Shown in pieces: positions 25,004 to 33,272 of a DNA stretch of 64,000 nucleotides. Made by a program: the position numbers and the translations under genes. The notes under the pieces are model-generated. The model saw only the letters and a program-made list of their open reading frames with translations. It did no database searches and had not been told where the DNA came from. Position 1 is the stretch's first letter, and every line of letters starts with the position of its first letter. Origin of the DNA: an uncultured Desulfobacteraceae bacterium (GTDB lineage: Bacteria > Desulfobacterota > Desulfobacteria > Desulfobacterales > UBA2174); contig CALJLV010000066.1 in NCBI GenBank assembly GCA_937982505.1, positions 50,170 to 114,169 on the forward strand, given 5' to 3'.

Positions 25004-26191
25004 TTACGGGATTTCCGAACCCAGGATGGTGACGTGAGCGTCGACATAGGTTCCACCGGTTCCGGTTTCGATGGCGAACCGAGCGCCCGGAACCTGACGT
25101 TCACCGGCCGTTCCCCTGAGTTGACGAACCGATTCCACCAGCAGGGAATAGGAGCCACCGGCACCGATATGTCCCTTGGAAAGCATGCCGCCGTCCGTTG
25201 TGCAGGGAATTTTCCCGCCGGGCCAGGTGTCGCCCCGCAGAAACATTTCACCCGCTTCGCCGCGGGCACAGAATCCCAGCGCTTCGAATCCGATGATCTG
25301 GTAAATGGGGTAGGAATCGTAGATCTCGGCAACGTCCATATCCTTGGCGGTCAGGCCGGCCTGCGCATACGCCTGGCGGCCAGCCTCCGCAAATCCAAAC
25401 CGGGTCATGTCCGGTTCCTGGGAAAACACGAAATGGGTACTCCGTCCGCCTTCCCCGAGAATATAGACCGGCTTTGCCACGACGTCGGGGGCGCGTTCGG
25501 CTGAGGTCACGATCAGCGCCGCGCCGCCGTCGAACAGCATGTTCGACATCTTGGCCCGCAACGGCCGGGCGAGCATTTTGGAGGCCATGATCTCCTCAAT
25601 GGTCAACGGCTTTCTAAAGAAGGCATGGGGATTGAGTTCGGCCCACTTTCGGTTGGAGACACAGACCGCCGCCATCTGCTCGTCTGTCGTCCCGGTTTCA
25701 TACTGGTACCGCATGGTGGCCAGGGCGGTCAGGGAGGAGAAATTTTGCCCGAAGGGCACTTCCCACTCGGCCGACTGTCCGGCAAAGGCAAACAGGTCGA
25801 TTCCTGCCTGTCCGGACGGCATGCCGGTGGCCAGTTTTTCGGCCTGAACCATCAGCACGTTGTTGACCTCTCCCTGTTCGAGCATGGCACAGGCCAGTTT
25901 CAGCGAATTGGAGCTGCTGGACCCGCCCGACCATATGTTGCAGTTAATCTTGACGTTCTTGAGTCCCAGCTCCTCCACCATCCGACCCGTCGCCATTTCA
26001 TTGGTATAAACACCGCTGAACATGGCCGCGGTGGGCATGATACAGTCGATCTCATCTTTGTCGATCCCCGCGTCCAGGATGGCCCGTTTTGCCGATTGAA
26101 CGGCAAACTGAATGGCCTCGGTCTCAGGGAAACGGCCGGTCGGCACCTCGCCGATGCCCACAATCGCCGCTTTTCTTTTCCGTTTGCGCAT
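25004..26191 (-). CDS. Thiolase-like protein (Ltp2/SCP-x type) lacking the nucleophilic cysteine
   Basis: 395 residues. Family features are AAIVGIGEVPTGRF near residue 8, YDSYPIYQIIGFEALGFC near 295 and the C-terminal RQLRGTAGERQVPGARF. At the nucleophile position the sequence is INCNIWSGGSSSSNS, where thiolases have a cysteine before S-G/S-S; no cysteine lies at that exact place. The GHPxG motif is changed to KGHIGAGG. This resembles Ltp2-type retro-aldolases, which work with a DUF35 protein; the DUF35 gene follows 16 bp later. A role in C-C cleavage of a branched acyl-CoA is the best guess. Confidence 0.85.
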   Translation of the reverse strand: MRKRKRKAAIVGIGEVPTGRFPETEAIQFAVQSAKRAILDAGIDKDEIDCIMPTAAMFSGVYTNEMATGRMVEELGLKNVKINCNIWSGGSSSSNSLKLACAMLEQGEVNNVLMVQAEKLATGMPSGQAGIDLFAFAGQSAEWEVPFGQNFSSLTALATMRYQYETGTTDEQMAAVCVSNRKWAELNPHAFFRKPLTIEEIMASKMLARPLRAKMSNMLFDGGAALIVTSAERAPDVVAKPVYILGEGGRSTHFVFSQEPDMTRFGFAEAGRQAYAQAGLTAKDMDVAEIYDSYPIYQIIGFEALGFCARGEAGEMFLRGDTWPGGKIPCTTDGGMLSKGHIGAGGSYSLLVESVRQLRGTAGERQVPGARFAIETGTGGTYVDAHVTILGSEIP

Positions 26192-26239
26192 GGATTCCCC
26201 TCCGCACCTTCTGCGTATCTGTTCACTGGGTTGAAATGA

Positions 26240-28372
26240 TCAGCGGCTGTAAAAAGTCTGGCCCTTTTCAGCCATCGCCTTGAGTCGTTTCGAAGGCTTG
26301 AATCGGATCCCGTATTTGTTTTCCAACGCGTTGAGATACGTGTAGACTTTTTCGGGGCCCCAGGCGTCGGCTTCACGCAGGATCCCGCCCCGGTGGGCCG
26401 GATAGCCACAGCCGTAGACCATGGCCAGATCCATGTCCCCCGGCCGGTCGCAGATCCCTTCGTCCATCATGTAGGCGGCTTCGTTGACGGCCCGCGCCAG
26501 CATCCGTTGGGCCAGGGCACCGGGGTCGGCATCCTTGGCGGTGACACCCTTTTCCGCCAAGTAAGCGTCGATGACCGCCGTCACCGCCGGGTTGGGGACC
26601 GGTCTGGCGCCGTTGGTGTAGTCGTAATAGCCGCGCCCGGTCTTTCGGCCGTAGCATCCGGTCTGGAAGATGCGCCGGTGCAGGGTGGACACCTTCCAGC
26701 GTTCGCCGAAGGCGCGTTCGAAGTTTTCGGCCACGTGAAAACCGATATCGATGCCGGTCAAATCGTGCAGAATGAAGGGCCCCATGGGCAACCCCAGGCC
26801 CATCATGGCCTGATCGATCACCGGCATGGCGATGCCTTCTTCGAGCATGAAGTTGCATTCTCCCATGAGAGCGTTGAGCTGGCGCGAAACGTAAAAACCC
26901 GGCCCGTCGTTGACCACCACCGGAATCTTCTTGATCTTGCGGGCAAAGCCCACGGCGGTGGCCAGGGCGCCGTCGGAGGTGGCCCCGGCGTTGATGATTT
27001 CCAGCAGTTGCATGCGCTCGGCCGGGTTGAAAAAGTGCAGCCCCAGCATCCGGGCGGGATCCTTCAGGCAGGTGGCCAGTTCGGTGATGGGCAGGGCCGA
27101 GGTGTTGGTGGCAAAGAGGGCCTGCCCGGCGCACACCGCATCGATCTGGCGCCAGATCGACTTTTTGATCTCCATGTTCTCCAGCACGGCTTCGATGACC
27201 AGATCGGCCGGCGCCAGATCTTCGATGCGCGTGGTGGCGACGGCCTTTGCGGCGATGAGCGCCTCCAGGTCGGAGGTGCTCATCTTGCCCTTCTTGATGG
27301 GGTGGGCGAAGGTCTTGCGCACCGCCTGGAGGCCGCGCTGGAGAGCCTCCTCGCTGACTTCCCACAAAATGGCATTGACGCCGCCGCGCAGGAGCAGATT
27401 GGCGATCCCGCTGCCCATGACGCCCAATCCCACCATCGCCACCGTTTTCACCGGGGCCGGAGCGACGCCCTGAATCCGGGGCAGGCGGCCGGCGCTGCGC
27501 GAGTTGAGAAAGATGCCGATGAGGTTCTTGGCGATGTCCGATACGGCGCATTCGGCAAAGAGCCGGGCCTCGATCCGGAGATCGGCCTCAAAATCGCCGC
27601 TAAGCCCCTTTTCCAGGGCCTCGATGACCTTGAACGGGGCGATCAACCCGCGCGCTTTCTTGGCGGCCGCATCCTTGGCGAAGGCGATCAGCGCGGCTTT
27701 TTCCTCCGGTGCGGGCAGGCGGTCGGTGCGGCGGCGGGTCACCCGCAGGCCGTGGTCTTCGGTCCCGTCGGCAAACCGCCGGGCGGCGGTGATCGCGGCC
27801 GCCATCAATTCCTTGGCATCCACCACCGCGTCGATGATCCCCTTTTCCATGGCCGCCTCGGCCTTTACCGTGGCGCCCGTGGTCATCAGGGTCAGGGCTT
27901 CGGCCAGGCCGCAGAGGCGGGGAAGACGCTGCGTTCCGCCGGCGCCGGGAATCAGCCCGAGCTGGACCTCCGGCTGGCCGACGACGATGTTGCCGGCCGC
28001 AATGCGGTAATGGCAGGCCATGGCCAGCTCTAGCCCGCCGCCCAGGGCCGGCCCATTGAGGGCCGCGATCACCGCCTTGGGGCTTCCCTCGATGCGGTTG
28101 TAAAATTCGTCAAAGGCGAGCACCTTTTCGCAGAGGGGCGCGACTTCGGTGGCATCCTTGATTTCGGTGATGTCGGCGCCGGCCATGAAATTGCCCCCCG
28201 TGCCGGTGACGACGATGGCCTTGACCTCCACATCCGCGGCCGCGGCGGCGAAAGCGGCGGCCATGTCTTCGCGCAGCCCGGCCGAAAGCTGGTTGACCGG
28301 CGGATTGTCCAGGCGGAAAACGGCCACCCCGTCCTCCAGGGTGACGTGTAGGGTCTTGTAGGCGGTATGCAT
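26240..28372 (-). CDS. fadB-like: Bifunctional enoyl-CoA hydratase / 3-hydroxyacyl-CoA dehydrogenase
   Basis: 710 residues, the usual length for FadB/FadJ fusions. The N-terminal crotonase domain has GGNFMAGADITEI near 60-72 and LNGPALGGGLELAMACHYR near 100. The dehydrogenase part begins with VAMVGLGVMGSGIANLLL near 312 and carries FATNTSALPI and GLHFFNPAERM. The final helical domain has GMKTG-like CYGRKTGRGYYDY and GCGYPAHRGG. It performs two steps of beta-oxidation. It has an ATG with AAAGGAG and lies 59 bp after the upstream ligase. Confidence 0.95.
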   Translation of the reverse strand: MHTAYKTLHVTLEDGVAVFRLDNPPVNQLSAGLREDMAAAFAAAAADVEVKAIVVTGTGGNFMAGADITEIKDATEVAPLCEKVLAFDEFYNRIEGSPKAVIAALNGPALGGGLELAMACHYRIAAGNIVVGQPEVQLGLIPGAGGTQRLPRLCGLAEALTLMTTGATVKAEAAMEKGIIDAVVDAKELMAAAITAARRFADGTEDHGLRVTRRRTDRLPAPEEKAALIAFAKDAAAKKARGLIAPFKVIEALEKGLSGDFEADLRIEARLFAECAVSDIAKNLIGIFLNSRSAGRLPRIQGVAPAPVKTVAMVGLGVMGSGIANLLLRGGVNAILWEVSEEALQRGLQAVRKTFAHPIKKGKMSTSDLEALIAAKAVATTRIEDLAPADLVIEAVLENMEIKKSIWRQIDAVCAGQALFATNTSALPITELATCLKDPARMLGLHFFNPAERMQLLEIINAGATSDGALATAVGFARKIKKIPVVVNDGPGFYVSRQLNALMGECNFMLEEGIAMPVIDQAMMGLGLPMGPFILHDLTGIDIGFHVAENFERAFGERWKVSTLHRRIFQTGCYGRKTGRGYYDYTNGARPVPNPAVTAVIDAYLAEKGVTAKDADPGALAQRMLARAVNEAAYMMDEGICDRPGDMDLAMVYGCGYPAHRGGILREADAWGPEKVYTYLNALENKYGIRFKPSKRLKAMAEKGQTFYSR

Positions 28373-28431
28373 GACAGGCGTTCTCCTTTGGGTTCACTTC
28401 CGATGAAAGGCGGTTGCGGATCCGACGGGCT

Positions 28432-30072
28432 TCAATCCGGCAGATTTTTGCGCAGGATCTTGCCCACGGCGGATTTGGGCAGTTCATCGACAAAGACCAC
28501 CGATCTGGGCACCTTGTAGGCGGCCAGTTTCTCCCGGCACCAGGCGATCACCTCCGCCTCGCTCAGCGCGGCGCCGGGCCGGCGAACCACGTAGGCCTTG
28601 ACGGTCTCTCCCCGGTAGGGGTCGGGAACCCCCTTGGCGCACGCTTCCAGGATGTCCGGATGGGCAAACAGCACCTCGTCGATTTCCCGCGGGTAGATGT
28701 TGTACCCTCCGGCCAGAATCATGTCCTTCTTGCGATCGACGATGAAGGTGTAGCCGTCCGGATCCATCACGGCCACATCGCCGGTAAACAGCCACCCGTC
28801 GCGAAACGTGCCGGCGGTCTCCTCGGCCATGCCGTAGTATCCGGAGGCGACTTGCGGCCCCTTGATGCACAGCTCTCCGGGCTGGCCCACGGGCATGTCG
28901 CTGACCCCGTCGGCGATGCTCACGATGCGACTTTCGGTGTCGGGCAGGGGGAGGCCGATGGAGCCGGGCTTGGTAAGGCCCTCGAGGGGGTTGATGTGAG
29001 TGACCGGGCTGGCCTCGGAAATGCCGAACCCTTCCGCGATGCGCGCCCCGGTGGCCTCCCGGAAGCGGTTGATGAGCTCCACCGGGCAGGGGGCCGCGCC
29101 GGTGATGCAGATCCTGAGCGAGGACAGATCGTATTTGCCAAAGCGCGGATGGTTGAGCATGCCCACCAGCATGGTGGGCACGGCCGGAAAGATGGTGGCC
29201 CGGCTGCCTTGGACGGCCTTGAGCAGCGCCTCGGGCTCCGGCCGGGGGATCAGCACATGGGTAAAGCCGCAAAGGATGCTCAGGTTCATCACGAAAGCGC
29301 CGAAGGCATGAAAAATCGGCAGCGGTCCCAGGACCGTATCCCCCAGGTTCGCCCCCTGAAACAGGACCCGGGCCTGCTGGGCGTTCTTGGACAGGTTCTC
29401 ATGGGACAACACCACGCCCTTGCTCACCCCGGTGGTGCCGCCGGTGTACTGCAGGGAGGCGACATCACCCGGCCGGGGCCCGCCGCCGGGAGGGGTGGGC
29501 GGGTAGCGGCGCAGCAGGTCGGTCCACTCGTCGATGTTCGGGGCCGGCGCGACGCGGCGGTGTTTGCCCCTGGCGACGAAGGGAAAGAGCTGCCGCATGA
29601 CCAGGCCCAGATGATCGCGAATGTGGGCCACCACCAGGCGCTTGACCCGGGTGCGCGGCGCCAGGGCGATCATCCGCGGTGCCAGCAGGTCCAGGCAGAT
29701 CAGCACTGTTGCCCCCGCGTCGTTGAGCTGATGGGCCAGCTCCCGGTCCGTGTAGAGCGGATTGTTCATCACCGCCACGGCCCCGATGCGCCACACCGCG
29801 TAGACGGCGACGGCGATCTGGGGGATGTTGGGCAGCAGCAGGGCGACCCGGTCTTTCGGCGCCACCCCCATGGCCAGCAGGGCGTTGGCCATGCGGTTGA
29901 CCATCTGGTCGAAGGTCCGGTAGTCGATGCGGCCGCCCATGAACACCAGGGCCGTCTGCTGCGGCCGCTGGGCCGCCATGCGGGCCAGAACCTGGGGCAT
30001 GGTGACGGCTTCATATTGCGGGACGGGGGGACCGGCGATTCTGGAGGCGGCAAGGCCGGATGGTGTCGTCAT
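28432..30072 (-). CDS. fadD-like: Long-chain fatty-acid--CoA ligase
   Basis: 546 residues. ANL motifs: LQYTGGTTGVSKGVVLSHEN near 210, GFGISEASPVTH near 345, LFTGDVAVMDPDGYTF near 425, DRKKDMILAGGYNIYPREID near 445 and the lysine segment LPKSAVGKILRKNL at the C-terminus. The pattern is that of FadD-type ligases for medium to long chains. The start has AAGGAGG. It is closely followed by the FadB-like gene and preceded by the acyl-CoA dehydrogenase pair. Confidence 0.93.
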   Translation of the reverse strand: MTTPSGLAASRIAGPPVPQYEAVTMPQVLARMAAQRPQQTALVFMGGRIDYRTFDQMVNRMANALLAMGVAPKDRVALLLPNIPQIAVAVYAVWRIGAVAVMNNPLYTDRELAHQLNDAGATVLICLDLLAPRMIALAPRTRVKRLVVAHIRDHLGLVMRQLFPFVARGKHRRVAPAPNIDEWTDLLRRYPPTPPGGGPRPGDVASLQYTGGTTGVSKGVVLSHENLSKNAQQARVLFQGANLGDTVLGPLPIFHAFGAFVMNLSILCGFTHVLIPRPEPEALLKAVQGSRATIFPAVPTMLVGMLNHPRFGKYDLSSLRICITGAAPCPVELINRFREATGARIAEGFGISEASPVTHINPLEGLTKPGSIGLPLPDTESRIVSIADGVSDMPVGQPGELCIKGPQVASGYYGMAEETAGTFRDGWLFTGDVAVMDPDGYTFIVDRKKDMILAGGYNIYPREIDEVLFAHPDILEACAKGVPDPYRGETVKAYVVRRPGAALSEAEVIAWCREKLAAYKVPRSVVFVDELPKSAVGKILRKNLPD

Positions 30073-30081
30073 GCGGCCTCC

Positions 30082-31221
30082 TTAAAGCCCCAGCAGCGCT
30101 GCGATGTGATCCCGGGCCGCCTCCTCGCCGTCGGCGGCCGCCCCCAGGCCCGCGGCGTCGCGCACGTAGCGCTGGACATCGTATTCCATGGTGTAGCCGT
30201 AGCCGCCGAAGATCTGCAGGCCCTGCATGGCGCAGCGCAGGGCCGCTTCCCCGGCCTTGAGGCGCGCCGCGGCCGCCTCGCGGTGAAACGCCAGGTCGCT
30301 GTCGGCGCACCGGGCGGCCTGGGCCACCAGCAGGCCGGCGGCCTCGATGTCGCAAGACATCTCCGCGAAACGGTTGCGCAGGGCGGCGAACTTGCCGATG
30401 GCCTGGCCGAACTGGATCCGCTGGCGGGCGTAGGTCAGGGTATAGTCGAAAACCCCCCGCGCCAGTCCGAGGGCTTCGGCCGCCGTCATGAGCCGGCAGA
30501 CCGCCACGATGCGCTGCCAGGCCGCTTCGCCCCGGTCCCGGGCCTCGCCCCCCCCGAGGATGTCATCGGCTCCGAGCGCCACGCCGTCCAGCGCGACCCG
30601 GCCGTAGCCGGCGCCGCGGCAGCCGATCTTGGGCACCGCCGCGACGGCGACCCCCTGGCGGTCCGCGGGCACCAGAAAAACCGTGACCGCGCCGCCCGGG
30701 TTCTCGGCCCGGGCGGGGACCAGAAAGCATTGGGCCTGGTCGGCGAGGGTCACGAAGGCCGCCTCGCCGTGGACGAGGAAGGTTTCCGGCTGCCCCTGGG
30801 GATCCCCGAGGCGATAAACGGCCATTTCCGCCTGGGTTTCTTCGATGCCCGCCGGCGTCACCAGCCAGCGGCCGCGGGCGGCTTCGGCCGCCAGGCTGCG
30901 CCGCTGAATCGGGCTGCCCAGGGCCTCAAGGACCAGCCCCCCCAGGAAGGCCTGGTGGGTGTACCAGCGCGCCAGGGGCAGAAACCGGGCCGCGATCTCC
31001 TCGGCCACGATGCAGGCGCCTTGAATGTTGCGGCCCTCGCCGCCGTTTTCCTCGCTGACGGTCATGGCGCAAAAGCCGAGCCGGGCCAGCTTTTTGCCAA
31101 GGGTGTCGGGAAAACGGTCCGCGGCGTCCCATTCGTGGATGTTGTCCCGGGGACATTCCTTGGCGACCCAGTCGCGAATGGCTTCCCGGACCATTTTGTT
31201 TTCAAGCGTGATTTCGCTCAT
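30082..31221 (-). CDS. Acyl-CoA dehydrogenase family protein without the canonical catalytic glutamate
   Basis: 379 residues. The N-terminal helical part and the C-terminal LQIFGGYGYTMEYDVQRYVRD are clear. The middle beta-domain is weak: where FAD-binding enzymes have TEPxAGSD this protein reads VTPAGIEETQAEM. After GYGYTMEY the usual YEGTxEIQ is missing, replaced by GLGAAADGEEAARD. Such degenerate subunits are known as partners in the heterotetrameric (alpha2beta2) dehydrogenases of steroid degradation. It lies 14 bp behind another dehydrogenase gene (31236-32381), which supports a pair. Confidence 0.88.
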   Translation of the reverse strand: MSEITLENKMVREAIRDWVAKECPRDNIHEWDAADRFPDTLGKKLARLGFCAMTVSEENGGEGRNIQGACIVAEEIAARFLPLARWYTHQAFLGGLVLEALGSPIQRRSLAAEAARGRWLVTPAGIEETQAEMAVYRLGDPQGQPETFLVHGEAAFVTLADQAQCFLVPARAENPGGAVTVFLVPADRQGVAVAAVPKIGCRGAGYGRVALDGVALGADDILGGGEARDRGEAAWQRIVAVCRLMTAAEALGLARGVFDYTLTYARQRIQFGQAIGKFAALRNRFAEMSCDIEAAGLLVAQAARCADSDLAFHREAAAARLKAGEAALRCAMQGLQIFGGYGYTMEYDVQRYVRDAAGLGAAADGEEAARDHIAALLGL

Positions 31222-31235
31222 ATGGGTTCTCGCCC

Positions 31236-32381
31236 CTAAAGCCCAAGGGTCTTGGCGATGATGTTCTTTTGAATCTGGCTGGTCCCGCCCCCGACCGACA
31301 GAATGGGCACATCCCGGAAAAATCGCTGCACGCTGCTCTGGACGGCCCAGGCATGGTTTCCCATGATGCGCATGGCCTCGACGGCGACCTTCTTGGCGGT
31401 CTCGGCGCAGAGGTATTTGGTCATGGAGGTTTCCTTGACGCTGGGCTTGCCTTCCGTGACCCTCCAGGCCGCGTAGTAAGCCAGCCGGCGGGCGGCCTCG
31501 ACTTCCGTGACCAATTCCACCACCCGGTGCTCGATGTCCTGGTACCTGCCGGCCGGCCTGGCCGCCGCCGACCGCTGGCGCACGAAGGGAATCAGGTGGG
31601 AAAAGATCCGTTCGGCGATGCCCAGGGCGCAGGCGGACAGCACCAGCCGCTCGCCGTTGAGCAGGCGCATCATCTGCGGCCATCCCTGATTGAGGCCTTC
31701 GGGACCGCCGAGAATGTCGTTTGCCGCGACCCGGACGCGGTCGTAGACCACCTCGCAGGTATCCGAGCCCTTGTAGCCGAGCTTCTTGATGGGGATCGCC
31801 TTGTACCCGGGGCTGCCGGTGTCCACCAGAAAGGCGGTGATGCCCTGGTACTTGGACGGCGCGGTGCGGGTGTTGGTCACGGCGATGTGGGCCGCCGAGG
31901 CGCCCGAGATGAACATCTTGTTGCCGTTGATGACCCATCCGCCGTCGACCGGGTCGGCGGCGGTCTGGATGCTGGCCGCATCCGATCCGGCGTCCGGTTC
32001 GGTGAGCGCGAAGCAAAAGAGCATTTCGCCCTTGACCAGCCGGGGCAGATAGGCCTGCTGCTGGGCCTGGCTGCCGTTGGTCTTGATGATGTTGCTGCCG
32101 TACAGGATGACATCCCCGGCCGTCCAGGCCAGCACCGGCAGAGCCTTGGAGATCTCCTCGAAGAAGATCATCTCTTCGACCACGGTGCCCCCATCGCCGC
32201 CGTAGTCCCTGGGCACGTTGAGGGCGAAAAACCCCTGCGCGGCCAATTTGGCCATCAGATCATGGGGAAAGACATCCGCGGCCTCGACCGCGGCGGCCTT
32301 TTCCTCCGGGATCTCCTCTTTGACAAAGGCCCGGGTCTTTTCACGCAGCGCCTCTTGCTGGGGGCTGAAACGATGGTCCAT
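31236..32381 (-). CDS. Acyl-CoA dehydrogenase, VGGGTSQIQ type
   Basis: 381 residues. The FAD and substrate segments are intact: CFALTEPDAGSDAASIQ near 122, WVINGNKMFISGA near 148 and IKKLGYKGSDTCEVVYD near 198. At the C-terminal base position the sequence is VGGGTSQIQKNIIAKTLG, with glycine for the usual glutamate. Enzymes with GGGTS either take their base from another helix or act as one half of a heteromer. Together with the adjacent 30082-31221 protein it may form an alpha2beta2 enzyme for a bulky acyl-CoA. Confidence 0.9.
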   Translation of the reverse strand: MDHRFSPQQEALREKTRAFVKEEIPEEKAAAVEAADVFPHDLMAKLAAQGFFALNVPRDYGGDGGTVVEEMIFFEEISKALPVLAWTAGDVILYGSNIIKTNGSQAQQQAYLPRLVKGEMLFCFALTEPDAGSDAASIQTAADPVDGGWVINGNKMFISGASAAHIAVTNTRTAPSKYQGITAFLVDTGSPGYKAIPIKKLGYKGSDTCEVVYDRVRVAANDILGGPEGLNQGWPQMMRLLNGERLVLSACALGIAERIFSHLIPFVRQRSAAARPAGRYQDIEHRVVELVTEVEAARRLAYYAAWRVTEGKPSVKETSMTKYLCAETAKKVAVEAMRIMGNHAWAVQSSVQRFFRDVPILSVGGGTSQIQKNIIAKTLGL

Positions 32382-32487
32382 GGGCTGTCCCTTTTCCGTC
32401 AGGCCGTCGCGCCACGCAAAGGCAGCAATGGCGTTTAAGGGTGCGGCGCACGCGTCTCACCCGGGGTTGGCGCCAGGCACTCAGGGG

Positions 32488-33252
32488 CTAGAAGAACGCG
32501 CCGCCGTTGAGCACCATCACGTGGCCGGTCATGTAGCTGGTGGCCGACGACGCCAGAAACAGGGCCGTCTGGGCGATTTCCTGGGGCGTGGCCACGCATT
32601 TGAGCGGGGTGAAGCGGAATTCGCGCTCCATGAGCTTGTCGTTGGTCCACAGGGCTTTGCTGAAATCGGTCTTGACGATCCGCGGGGCGATGGCGTTGAC
32701 GCGGATATTGGCCGGTCCCAGCTCCAGGGCCATCTGCTTGGTGAGCATGTTGATGCCGGCCTTGCTGATGCAGTAGGGGCCCAGTCCTTCGGCCGGACTG
32801 ACCCCGCCGGCCGAGGAGATGTTGATGATGTTGCCCCCCTTCTGGTCCCGCATGATCCGGCCCACCAGCTTGGAGAGCATGAAGTAGCCCTTGAGGTTGG
32901 TGTCGATGATGTGGTCGTAGATCTTTTCCTCGGTGTCCACCACGGCTCCCATGGCCGGATTGGTGGCCGCGTTGTTGACCAGGATGTCGATGCGCCCGAA
33001 GGCCGCCATGGCCTGGCGCACCAGGTTTTCCAGATCTTCGACATTCTTGGCATGGGTGGGGACGCAGACCACCTTGCGGCCCGAGGGTCGAATCTCTTCG
33101 GCCACGGCCTCCAACCCCTCGATTTTACGGCTGGCGATGACCAGGTCTGCGCCGGCGTCGGCGAAGATTTTGGCGACTTCCCTGCCGATACCGCGGCTGG
33201 CGCCGGTGACCAGAGCCACCTTGCCTTCCAGAGACAGAAATGAACAATCCAT
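32488..33252 (-). CDS. Short-chain dehydrogenase/reductase
   Basis: 254 residues, classical SDR size. The cofactor motif TGASRGIGREVA lies at about 16-27, NNAAT near 92, the catalytic serine in NIISS/NISSAGG near 143 and the YCISK (YxxxK) motif near 158. It oxidises or reduces a hydroxyl or oxo group with NAD(P). It follows the AbfD-like gene by 20 bp and probably acts on the same substrate or its product. Confidence 0.92.
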   Translation of the reverse strand: MDCSFLSLEGKVALVTGASRGIGREVAKIFADAGADLVIASRKIEGLEAVAEEIRPSGRKVVCVPTHAKNVEDLENLVRQAMAAFGRIDILVNNAATNPAMGAVVDTEEKIYDHIIDTNLKGYFMLSKLVGRIMRDQKGGNIINISSAGGVSPAEGLGPYCISKAGINMLTKQMALELGPANIRVNAIAPRIVKTDFSKALWTNDKLMEREFRFTPLKCVATPQEIAQTALFLASSATSYMTGHVMVLNGGAFF

Positions 33253-33272
33253 GGGGCTTCCTTTCTCGGTGG

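Noticed and set aside
28414..31239. A 941-codon open frame on the plus strand
   Set aside because: It runs opposite to three well-supported genes (FadB-like, ligase, dehydrogenase). High GC leaves long open antisense frames, and its translation has no recognisable domain.
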